DNA of 64,000 nt, taken from CAZLMG01 sp964560765 (GTDB taxonomy: Bacteria; Bdellovibrionota_B; Oligoflexia; Oligoflexales; CAZLMG01). The translations under genes and the position numbers were made by a program. Location of the stretch: the NCBI GenBank assembly GCA_964560765.1, contig CAZLMG010000019.1, positions 8,591-72,590 of the forward strand, read 5' to 3'. This document shows, in pieces, positions 1 through 7,144 of the stretch; position 1 is the stretch's first letter, and each line of letters starts with the position of its first letter. The notes beneath the pieces were generated by a model. The model was given only the letters and a program-made list of their open reading frames with translations. It was not told the DNA's origin and made no database searches.

Positions 1-1343
1 CCATTTCTTTCATTTATGGTCCGGATTCCATCCGTTTGGCTGATGGCTCGTTTGCCATCATCGAGGACAATCCCGTGTTTGTCGGTGGTTTCGGCGATCT
101 GCCGATAGCGCGCGAGTCTCTCTTGCGGCAAATTCCCGAGTACCAGAAGGCCATTCAGAGCACAGGGGATCCTACCGAATTCTATCGCGCCCTTGTCGCC
201 CAGTGGCGCGCCTTGGCGAACCCGCGCGATGGCATCATGGTGGTTTGGACGTTGTCGCCTGAAGAGCGGGCCGACACGGAAGATGTTCGCATCAATGAGA
301 TTCTTGGCAAGTTTGGTGTGCACGCGGTGGTGCACGGTGATGGGCAGCGTCTTTACGCAGATGCTCAGGGAAACACTTTCCTCGAATCACCACTGCCCAA
401 TGGCACGATTCATCGGCAGCGCGTCGGATTTCTGTTCAATCACGCCGAGCACAAAGACTTTGAGCCCCGTTGGCGCTTCAATAGGGAAAAGGTGCTTATG
501 GATAAGGCCAACTGGTTCAAGGAAAACTACGAAGTCGTCTATGCCCAGGGTGAACTCAAGCCCTACGATGCTACGATGAAGCAGTATATGCTGCAGTTTA
601 GTGAAGTCGACCGCCAACGCGAGTACAAACGCTTGATGGAAGTCCTTAGCCCGCGTGCGGATGGCACTATTGATTACGATCGCTTGCAGCAGGTTCTCGA
701 GTCGAATCCCCAGCAGCGCTTTCGCTTGGATGAGTTCGCGGCTCAGCGGCCAATCGGCATTATGGAGGCGATGGTTTCTGGCAAGCTCCCTACCGCCAAT
801 AGCCCTGGGCTGGAATTTATTGGCGATAAAGAGTTCTATGTTTACGTCGAGAAACTTATTGAGTTCTACCTGCGCGAGAAGCCCGTTATCAAGAATTTGC
901 CCACCCGACCAGCTGCCGTATACGATGCCTCGGGCCGAGCGCAGGCAAACCCGGCTGTCGTCGCGGACTTTCGTCGTAACCCTGAGAATTTCGTAGCAAA
1001 ACCAGTCGGCGGTCGAGGGGGCGATGATATGTATATCGGGCCAAAACTCGATGCGGCGGGGGTCGAGGAGGCGATCAGCCGCATGCAAGCGAACCCGGGT
1101 AACTATATCGTCCAGGAGTTTCGCCATCTCTCGGTTCTGGGCAACTACATTGTCGACGCCCGGATGCACAGCTGGGTTAGCTCTGCTGGGTCCGTTGTAT
1201 CTTGGGTGCCTTGGGGACGCGGATTGCCTATCGATGGCGATGGCAAGGTGAACCTGAGCGCCAAAGGCAAAGAAGTCACCATCATTCCGGTTATCGACCC
1301 TCAGTTCGGAGATTGCGGAAAAATGGACTTAAGGGCATTTTAG
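1..1343 (+). CDS. Circularly permuted ATP-grasp protein, 5' truncated by window edge
   Basis: The reading frame is open from the first in-frame codon at position 3 with no start needed, so the N-terminus lies outside the window; a TTG at 36 is internal. About 446 residues are visible. The C-terminal half has the features of the circularly permuted type-2 ATP-grasp family: a TANSPG...GDKEFY stretch, followed by KPVGGRGGDDMYIGP, which fits the nucleotide-binding lysine and glycine-rich loop, and then VQEF. Family members are peptide-ligase-like enzymes often paired with an alpha-E (DUF403) protein and a transglutaminase-like protease. Those partners are not in view but could lie upstream. The substrate is unknown. 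The next gene on the same strand starts 43 bases later. The family call is fairly sure; the function is not. Confidence 0.8.
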   Translation, partial: ISFIYGPDSIRLADGSFAIIEDNPVFVGGFGDLPIARESLLRQIPEYQKAIQSTGDPTEFYRALVAQWRALANPRDGIMVVWTLSPEERADTEDVRINEILGKFGVHAVVHGDGQRLYADAQGNTFLESPLPNGTIHRQRVGFLFNHAEHKDFEPRWRFNREKVLMDKANWFKENYEVVYAQGELKPYDATMKQYMLQFSEVDRQREYKRLMEVLSPRADGTIDYDRLQQVLESNPQQRFRLDEFAAQRPIGIMEAMVSGKLPTANSPGLEFIGDKEFYVYVEKLIEFYLREKPVIKNLPTRPAAVYDASGRAQANPAVVADFRRNPENFVAKPVGGRGGDDMYIGPKLDAAGVEEAISRMQANPGNYIVQEFRHLSVLGNYIVDARMHSWVSSAGSVVSWVPWGRGLPIDGDGKVNLSAKGKEVTIIPVIDPQFGDCGKMDLRAF

Positions 1344-1386
1344 CGTAGTTTGCAGAAACTGAAATTTCCTGACGGACGGTGAATTG

Positions 1387-2355
1387 ATGATCATGCCTAT
1401 TGCTGCTGTTGTGGGTGGTCTGGCGCTCCTGGTTTGGTCGGCTGATCGTTTTATTGAGGGTGCGGCAGCCGTAGCTCGCTATTTCGGTATGTCGGCTCTG
1501 TTGATCGGAATGGTCATTATCGGCTTTGGGACATCGGCGCCAGAGATGGTTGTCTCCGCGATTTCGGCGACGCAGGGCAATCCAGGGATTGCCTTGGGTA
1601 ATGCCTACGGTTCGAACATCACCAACATCGCACTCATTCTCGGTATCACAGCAGTCCTGAAGCCGATCAATCTCCATTCGCAGATTCTGCGTAAGGAATT
1701 GCCGATACTTAGCTTGGTTACGGGCCTCGCCGCCTACCAGTTGTGGGATGGCGACCTTACACGTATGGACGCGGCCGTCTTATTGGTGGTTTTTGCGATG
1801 CTCATGGGCTGGACAACCTGGGAGTCCATCTCGCAGCCTAAAGACACGCTGGGCGTGGAAGTTGAACAAGAGCTTGTTGTTCATGCTATGCCGATTCAAC
1901 GGGCGTTCATTTGGCTGTTTGTCGGTCTGATACTTTTGATCGTGAGTTCGCGCTTTTTGGTCTGGGGGGCTGTATCCATCGCCCAAACATTGGGTGTCAG
2001 CGATCTCGTGATCGGCCTGACGGTCATTGCCGTGGGTACCTCTTTGCCCGAGTTGGCGTCTTCCATCATTGCCGCCCGCAAGGGAGAGCATGACCTGGCC
2101 GTTGGCAACATCATTGGGTCGAATCTATTTAATACCCTGGCCGTGGTTGGTATCGCCGGGTCGATTCATCCCCTGACAGTGCCGGCGGAGGTGATGCAGC
2201 GAGACATACCTGTCATGGCGACCGTCACTCTCGCCATTTTTGTCTTTGGTTACGGATTTCGCGGCCCAAGTCGTCTGAACCGCGTCGAAGGCGGAATTTT
2301 ATTATTGTCGTATGTGGCTTACACCGTGGTGCTGATCATGCAGTCAACGGCGTGA
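1387..2355 (+). CDS. Calcium/sodium antiporter, CaCA family (YrbG-like)
   Basis: A 322-residue inner-membrane protein with the duplicated alpha-repeats of cation/Ca2+ exchangers. Repeat 1 has GTSAPE at about residues 48-53 and GNAYGSN at about 71-77; repeat 2 has GTSLPE at about 218-223 and GNIIGSN at about 240-246. The acidic residues in these motifs bind the cation in the family. About ten hydrophobic segments are visible and the length is normal for the bacterial YrbG-type group. An ATG at 1387 directly follows an in-frame TTG; no strong ribosome site is seen, so ATG 1393 is also possible. It probably exports Ca2+ in exchange for Na+ or K+. The gene ends in a convergent gap holding a GC-rich inverted repeat. 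Confidence 0.93.
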   Translation: MIMPIAAVVGGLALLVWSADRFIEGAAAVARYFGMSALLIGMVIIGFGTSAPEMVVSAISATQGNPGIALGNAYGSNITNIALILGITAVLKPINLHSQILRKELPILSLVTGLAAYQLWDGDLTRMDAAVLLVVFAMLMGWTTWESISQPKDTLGVEVEQELVVHAMPIQRAFIWLFVGLILLIVSSRFLVWGAVSIAQTLGVSDLVIGLTVIAVGTSLPELASSIIAARKGEHDLAVGNIIGSNLFNTLAVVGIAGSIHPLTVPAEVMQRDIPVMATVTLAIFVFGYGFRGPSRLNRVEGGILLLSYVAYTVVLIMQSTA

Positions 2356-2366
2356 TCGCTCGGCAA

Positions 2367-2410
2367 CATGCGGCTGCCACAACGTTTGGGGCGCCGTGCT
2401 GTGCCGCATG
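2367..2410. terminator. Candidate two-way terminator between convergent genes
   Basis: Eight-base arms CATGCGGC (2367-2374) and GCCGCATG (2403-2410) flank a 28-base GC-rich spacer with further self-complementarity (GGCGCC). It lies between the antiporter stop (2355) and the stop of the minus-strand lipoprotein gene (2427). No clear T-tract follows on either strand, so the call rests on position and pairing. Confidence 0.4.
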
Positions 2411-2426
2411 GCCTTCTCGACTTGGA

Positions 2427-3140
2427 TTAAAAGTAGGTACGAAAAATTTCAGGATCGGGTTGCGTTTGCACATAGTGCAGTACAATCCGCAACTCAATGC
2501 TGTCACAGGCGGCAGAGTTGTCGATAAGGACTTCTAAGTTATAGATGTACTGCCATTGTTCGACCGGTACGCGCTCCCCTTCATTCAGCAGCGCTACTGT
2601 GCGCCGCAATTGACCCCTTTCATCATCACCTTCGCCGATAACTCGCAATTGAATCACCGGTTCTCCGTGGCTGCAGCTCCTCGTCAACTTTTCTATGCTA
2701 GCAAGTCGGTAGTGTGTGATGTCAGTACTCGGATATGGGACCCGCCCAATCGGGTCAAATGTGGCGATGCCGTTCACATGTTTCTTCGCACTTTGCCAAT
2801 CAACGGTAAAGGCCGCGAGCGGCTGAACGGGTTGCATGGGGTCTGTGAGACTCTTGCTCGTAACAGTCGCAATGGTGAACGGAGCACTTGACTGAGGAGT
2901 CGTTCCCTGCCTCGTCTCAGGCTTCTCGGTTTGCGGTTCTGAGCTCGGTGATTCATTCGCAGGCTCTTCCTTCGATTCCGGAGCCGATGGTAACGTTCGC
3001 TGGGATGACTTATCCATGTCGCCAAAATCGTCTTCGGCCATGGGATCGAATCCGCAACCAGGTAAGCTCAAAGCGAGCGCGATCAGCATCAGTTTGCAAC
3101 GTTTCCAGGATTTCAGGCAAAGACTTTGTGTGTAATTCAT
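2427..3140 (-). CDS. Putative lipoprotein of unknown function
   Basis: A 237-residue product starting at ATG 3140, chosen because AAAGGA sits eight bases upstream and a signal peptide follows: basic residues (KSWKRCK), then LMLIALALSL and a lipobox ending PGC. The frame stays open further upstream but that extension has no signal sequence. After the lipid-anchoring cysteine comes a low-complexity acidic, Ser/Pro/Glu-rich linker of about 65 residues, then a compact domain of about 130 residues with two cysteines (SCSHGE, ACDSIE) that could form a disulfide. No family recognised. It lies 216 bases downstream of the peptide transporter gene with an inverted repeat between them, so it may be transcribed separately. 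Confidence 0.75.
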   Translation of the reverse strand: MNYTQSLCLKSWKRCKLMLIALALSLPGCGFDPMAEDDFGDMDKSSQRTLPSAPESKEEPANESPSSEPQTEKPETRQGTTPQSSAPFTIATVTSKSLTDPMQPVQPLAAFTVDWQSAKKHVNGIATFDPIGRVPYPSTDITHYRLASIEKLTRSCSHGEPVIQLRVIGEGDDERGQLRRTVALLNEGERVPVEQWQYIYNLEVLIDNSAACDSIELRIVLHYVQTQPDPEIFRTYF

Positions 3141-3217
3141 GGCTGGTCCTTTCATCAGTTTGTTTCGACAGGAGGAGCAGATTTCGCGACTAGCTCCTGT
3201 GCGCATCTTAAGCGAGC

Positions 3218-3247
3218 CGGTCGAATTCGCGGCTGCGTATTCGACCG
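3218..3247. repeat. Inverted repeat upstream of lipoprotein gene
   Basis: Perfect nine-base arms CGGTCGAAT (3218-3226) and ATTCGACCG (3239-3247) with a 12-base spacer, about 80 bases upstream of the minus-strand start at 3140. The size and spacing suit either a dimeric repressor site or a leader hairpin. Confidence 0.4.
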
Positions 3248-3309
3248 CAAGTGAAGTCGGGTGAAGGCGGGATGGTAAGTTTGTGATGTTAGATTGGTGG
3301 GTTGTGGAG

Positions 3310-3345
3310 GCTGGCGGTGGCCCGCGAACATGCCCAAACGCCAGC
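3310..3345 (-). terminator. Candidate terminator after the peptide transporter
   Basis: Arms GCTGGCG (3310-3316) and CGCCAGC (3339-3345), with an overlapping GGTGGC/GCCACC pairing, lie 12 bases past the transporter stop on the minus strand. There is no T-tract, so support is weak. Confidence 0.25.
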
Positions 3346-3356
3346 GCCACCCGGGC

Positions 3357-4862
3357 TTAGGTCAAGCCGTGCATCATGCGCCGAATGCGTCGAGCGAGAA
3401 TCATCACCACCAAGCCAACCGCAAGTGGCAATAAAAACAAAAAGAGAAAGAAGTCGGCCTGGCCACCAAGAATCGTGAAGGCCTCACCTGCCTCGACCCG
3501 GCGCGAATACGCGGCCACATATCCGGCGGTCACATTCGCAACGAAAAAGCTGCAAAAGTATAGGCCCATCATCAACGAGCCAAAGCGCGCCGGAGCGAGC
3601 TTCGTCACCATCGATAAGCCAACAGGCGAGAGACACAGTTCACCCCAGGTATGAAACGAGTAAGCGAGGAGCAGCCAATGCGGTCCCGCGAGACCCGTCT
3701 CGGCCTCGCGCGCCCCAAAGATCATGGCCACGTAGCCCAGGCTGAGAAGCATCAAACCCAGGGCGAATTTTACCGGTGTCGACGGTTGTAGCCTTCGTCG
3801 ATCCAGCCACACCCATAGCCAAGCAAAGAGTGGGGCAAAGGTGATGATGACAAAGGGATTTACGGATTGATACCAGGTGGCTGGAAACTGATAATCGCCG
3901 AGCATGCGGTCGGTCTTTTCCAGGGCAAACACGTTGAGCGAAGACCCAGCTTGCTCAAATGCGACCCAGAAGGCGATGGAAAAGAAGGAAAGGATAGCGA
4001 TGACCGCCATGCGCTCCCACTCTGGACGCGTTAACGGCGGGTGGGCAGGAGCCGTCGATGACTTGATGTCCGATGCAGCTTTCGCTGCCTGCGCATGCAC
4101 CTTGGCTGCGGGTGCCAACCCAATATCGCCCAGATAGCGCGGACGCAGCCATTGATACGCCGCCAACCCCAGCAGCATGCCCACGCCAGCGCTGCCAAAG
4201 CCCCAGTGCCAGCCTACTTTCTCGCCAAGAGTTCCGGCAATGATGCCGCTGAGGAAGGCGCCCAGGTTAATGCCCATGTAAAAAATGGTGAAGCCGGAAT
4301 CGCGGCGTGGATCGTTGGCGTGATAAAGCTGCCCAACCATCACCGAAACGCACGGTTTGAAAAAGCCTGTACCGATGATGACCAACAATAATCCAGCCAA
4401 GAACGTGCCGACAGCCATCGGCGAGTTGGCCAAAGTGACGGCCTCTCCGTTCGTCGATCCCGTCATGAAGAATTCGGTCAGAGCCAAGCAAAAGTGGCCA
4501 GCGGCGATGATCCACCCACCCACAATCAGCGAGCGATGGGTACCCAGCATGCGATCGGCCAGCCAACCACCAAAAATGGGAGTCAGATAGACCAGGCCCG
4601 TGTACCAGCCATAGAGCTTGTAGGCGGACTCTTCCGTCCAGCCAAACCCTGGGTTTTCACCGGTGGTTTTCGAGACAAGATAGAGGACCAGCAAGGCGCG
4701 CATGCCGTAGTAGCTGAAACGCTCCCACATCTCGGCGATGAATAGGACCCACAGTCCCCTCGGCTGTCGGCCATCGCCATGTTCCAGCGAGTGGGCGGCG
4801 GCCTGTTCGATTTCGCCCATGGTTTTAAGGGCTTGCTCTTCTAAAGTCGGTTCTTTGGCCAT
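3357..4862 (-). CDS. Proton-dependent oligopeptide transporter (POT/PTR family)
   Basis: A 501-residue MFS-type carrier with 12 or more membrane segments. The POT signature E-x-x-E-R-F-x-Y-Y-G is present at residues 44-53 (EMWERFSYYG), where the glutamates and arginine couple protons in the family, and GGWLADRMLGTHR follows between the second and third helices. The start at 4862 is preceded by GGGAGAA. It is expected to import di- and tripeptides with protons, which suits a bacterium feeding on protein breakdown products. It starts 24 bases downstream of a TIGR02147 regulator on the same strand and is probably cotranscribed with it and perhaps controlled by it. Confidence 0.93.
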   Translation of the reverse strand: MAKEPTLEEQALKTMGEIEQAAAHSLEHGDGRQPRGLWVLFIAEMWERFSYYGMRALLVLYLVSKTTGENPGFGWTEESAYKLYGWYTGLVYLTPIFGGWLADRMLGTHRSLIVGGWIIAAGHFCLALTEFFMTGSTNGEAVTLANSPMAVGTFLAGLLLVIIGTGFFKPCVSVMVGQLYHANDPRRDSGFTIFYMGINLGAFLSGIIAGTLGEKVGWHWGFGSAGVGMLLGLAAYQWLRPRYLGDIGLAPAAKVHAQAAKAASDIKSSTAPAHPPLTRPEWERMAVIAILSFFSIAFWVAFEQAGSSLNVFALEKTDRMLGDYQFPATWYQSVNPFVIITFAPLFAWLWVWLDRRRLQPSTPVKFALGLMLLSLGYVAMIFGAREAETGLAGPHWLLLAYSFHTWGELCLSPVGLSMVTKLAPARFGSLMMGLYFCSFFVANVTAGYVAAYSRRVEAGEAFTILGGQADFFLFLFLLPLAVGLVVMILARRIRRMMHGLT

Positions 4863-4886
4863 GCGATCGATTCTCCCAGAAAAAAT

Positions 4887-5717
4887 TCAGTCCTGGGTTA
4901 ATCGGAAAGCGCACATCTGCACAACCATAATCTCGTCGCAGTCATCGGCCGCGGCTGCGGCGCGTTCAATCTGCGAAATCGTCGTGCGCAGGATGCTTTG
5001 CACCTCGGGAAGTAAGCGTCGCGGCATGGCCGTGGTTAGGCCAATGAACTCAGTCTCGGTCGCTGGATCGTTGAGCCGATGCTTGGCTTGGTCGAGATGG
5101 GCGCGATGGACACCGATCATCTCCACGGATCTGCGGTCATAGTAGGGATCAAATTCAATGGTCGCCTGCTGGTAGATGTCAGCAGCTTCGGTTGGAATGA
5201 GCCACTTTTTTTTCAGGACGAAGGCCAGCGACTCCTCAACTTCGCCGCGCGTCGCCATCCCACGCAAGCGACCACAGATGCGATCCACCGTCAGCGGCAA
5301 GTTAGGAATCCGGGCCATTTCAAAAATTGCCGCATGCAGCCAGTGTCGATGTATGTCTGTATCCTTGGTGGTCGCACGCATGGCCAATTCCCGAAAGGCG
5401 CGCACAGAACGCTCCAACTCGCGTCGTCGCTTTTCTGTGCTCGCCTCCAATTTGACCAGCAGACTCCAATATTCTCGCTCGCGCTCGGCAAAGCCAAAGG
5501 CCTTGGCAATCTTCTTGGCGGCATCCAAGGTCAAGGGCCGGCCACTCTCCAATGTTTTTTGAAAGAAGTTGGGAGTCGCAAAGCCGCATTGCTTGGCCAT
5601 CTCGCGAAAACTAAAGCCCACTTCCTGCGACTTCTCGACAACCGTCCGCAAATATTCCAGCGCCGATTCGAAAGGGTAGGGCGAAGGCCGCTGAACATCC
5701 GTCAATTTCTTGGCCAT
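4887..5717 (-). CDS. TIGR02147 family protein (HTH-like regulator)
   Basis: A 276-residue cytoplasmic protein. The first 90 residues match the TIGR02147 pattern: an ALEYLRTVVEKSQ helix, FSFREMAKQCGF, PNFFQKTLESGRPLT, AKAFGF and REREYWSLLV, an arrangement resembling a helix-turn-helix. The C-terminal half is helical and charged. The family is known from Fibrobacter and Bdellovibrio-like genomes and is taken to be regulatory, but ligand and targets are unknown. ATG 5717 is preceded by a purine-rich CTGGGGG. The gene sits directly upstream of the POT transporter (24-base gap). The 145-base divergent gap upstream holds two nearly concentric inverted repeats that could be its own operator. Confidence 0.85.
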   Translation of the reverse strand: MAKKLTDVQRPSPYPFESALEYLRTVVEKSQEVGFSFREMAKQCGFATPNFFQKTLESGRPLTLDAAKKIAKAFGFAEREREYWSLLVKLEASTEKRRRELERSVRAFRELAMRATTKDTDIHRHWLHAAIFEMARIPNLPLTVDRICGRLRGMATRGEVEESLAFVLKKKWLIPTEAADIYQQATIEFDPYYDRRSVEMIGVHRAHLDQAKHRLNDPATETEFIGLTTAMPRRLLPEVQSILRTTISQIERAAAAADDCDEIMVVQMCAFRLTQD

Positions 5718-5765
5718 GGGACCCCCAGGTGTGTGCCCAGCACGGGCCTAACCAACATATTTATC

Positions 5766-5814
5766 AGCAAGTTACGACCATTCTAGACGCCTAGAGACAG
5801 GCACGCAACTTGCT
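5766..5814. promoter_or_regulatory. Nested inverted repeats in divergent gap, candidate operator
   Basis: Outer arms AGCAAGTT (5766-5773) and AACTTGCT (5807-5814) enclose inner arms TCTAG (5782-5786) and CTAGA (5791-5795). The two centres are within two bases of each other. The site lies between the TIGR02147 gene (minus) and a lipoprotein gene (plus), so it could control either or both. Confidence 0.45.
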
Positions 5815-5862
5815 CAAAGGCTGGGCCTGTGCGGTCCCGTCCCGCTGCCTTTGGAGTTGAAA

Positions 5863-7140
5863 ATGCGGTTGCGAATTCTGCTAGTTGTTCCATCCATCCT
5901 GACGATCGGTGCCTGTCAACGCAACTCTGTCGCAAATAGCGGATTGACCGGCGTGGTCGCCGGAAATTCCAAGGCCGTGTACTGTCAGTATCCGCATCAA
6001 CTTCTAGGCGGCAAACGAATCGAACAGCGAGCCGTTTATGAGGCGCGGAAGTTGGGTTTAACTCCAATGGCTGTTGAAGCGAAATCGACCGTCGAGCAAG
6101 AGCGCCTGCTGGCTGAGAGCATCCTAGCGACGATCAAAGATAAGGATCCTCTTTACTACGGACTGATGCGCGAATTCGTCGCCAATTTCGATAATCCGGA
6201 AAAGAAAATTGTGAATTACGAATTCGCCGTGAATATCGAGGATGCAAAATCGCAAGAAGGACCGGTTGTTCTACCTGCCGATGGGTTCTTAGAGACGGAT
6301 GCTACAGGCCCAATCGCTGCGTTTAATCCCCTCTATGACAAGCCTCGATGTCAAACCCAATCCATCTTGCTGCGGGAAACGACGGATATCTCCGAGACAC
6401 GCTACACGGTGGTCAAAGATCGCTGGAATGTTGATTTCGTGCGTGAATTCTTAGCAGCAGATTCCCGTCCAGACGCCTTGCATCCGGAGCTGGATTTTCT
6501 CGATGCGACAGGGCGAGTTGCGGCGAAGTTAGAAGAAGCTCTAGACACGCTGGAGACGGGTTCTGCCATCGCCAATATTCGCTACATTGCCCATCTCGTG
6601 GCTGGTCACTTTGCGAATATGCCTATGCATGAATATGCTGCCTGGAAGGATAGGCTGGGACTGAGTACCACGTTCTCGGTGGACTTGCCTAAAGGTGCCT
6701 ATCTGCATCTCGAAATGGAATCCTTGCAGTACTTTCCTGCGGAACAGGGTGGCGGTTTGCGATCAGCGGACATTGCTCGCCGCAGTGCTACCGCTTTTCA
6801 AGCGCAAGGCGCGTGGGTCCGGCCTGAATTGGCTGGGCAGGAATATCATCTGGGTTTTTCCTGGGGTTCAATCGATTTCAATCCCGATGGGTCCATCAAG
6901 AGCATCTTTGGGCACCTGCGATCTGAGCATCACGAGGTCGGGCGCGGTCGCTGCTCCATTCACATGGCTGGGGGCGAGACCGGAACGTTTTGGTTCGAAG
7001 GCAACGCAGTGACGAAGATCGAGTATCCTAAGTTGGATCTTTACGGTTGCATTGATTCGCCACGCTTGCCGGAAAAGGCGCGAAGCGTCCAGTTGACGCC
7101 CCGCGGAGATTTTGTAAGTTTTGAGCCGGCCGAACGCTAG
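5863..7140 (+). CDS. Putative lipoprotein of unknown function
   Basis: A 425-residue product starting at ATG 5863; TTGGAG lies eight bases upstream and the signal peptide RLRILLVVPSILTIGAC ends in a good lipobox (IGAC). The mature part is mixed alpha/beta with no recognised domain. A central helical region (about 200-280) is followed by a beta-rich C-terminus with repeated aromatic residues and a few cysteines (GRCSIH, YGCIDSP). It is divergent from the TIGR02147-POT operon and shares its upstream region with that operon. It ends four bases from the convergent stop of the next gene. Surface or periplasmic location follows from the lipobox; role unknown. Confidence 0.75.
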   Translation: MRLRILLVVPSILTIGACQRNSVANSGLTGVVAGNSKAVYCQYPHQLLGGKRIEQRAVYEARKLGLTPMAVEAKSTVEQERLLAESILATIKDKDPLYYGLMREFVANFDNPEKKIVNYEFAVNIEDAKSQEGPVVLPADGFLETDATGPIAAFNPLYDKPRCQTQSILLRETTDISETRYTVVKDRWNVDFVREFLAADSRPDALHPELDFLDATGRVAAKLEEALDTLETGSAIANIRYIAHLVAGHFANMPMHEYAAWKDRLGLSTTFSVDLPKGAYLHLEMESLQYFPAEQGGGLRSADIARRSATAFQAQGAWVRPELAGQEYHLGFSWGSIDFNPDGSIKSIFGHLRSEHHEVGRGRCSIHMAGGETGTFWFEGNAVTKIEYPKLDLYGCIDSPRLPEKARSVQLTPRGDFVSFEPAER

Positions 7141-7144
7141 CTCG

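Noticed and set aside
387..1169. 260-residue open frame on the minus strand
   Set aside because: It lies wholly opposite the ATP-grasp gene, has no signal, motif or ribosome site, and its composition is that of an antisense shadow.
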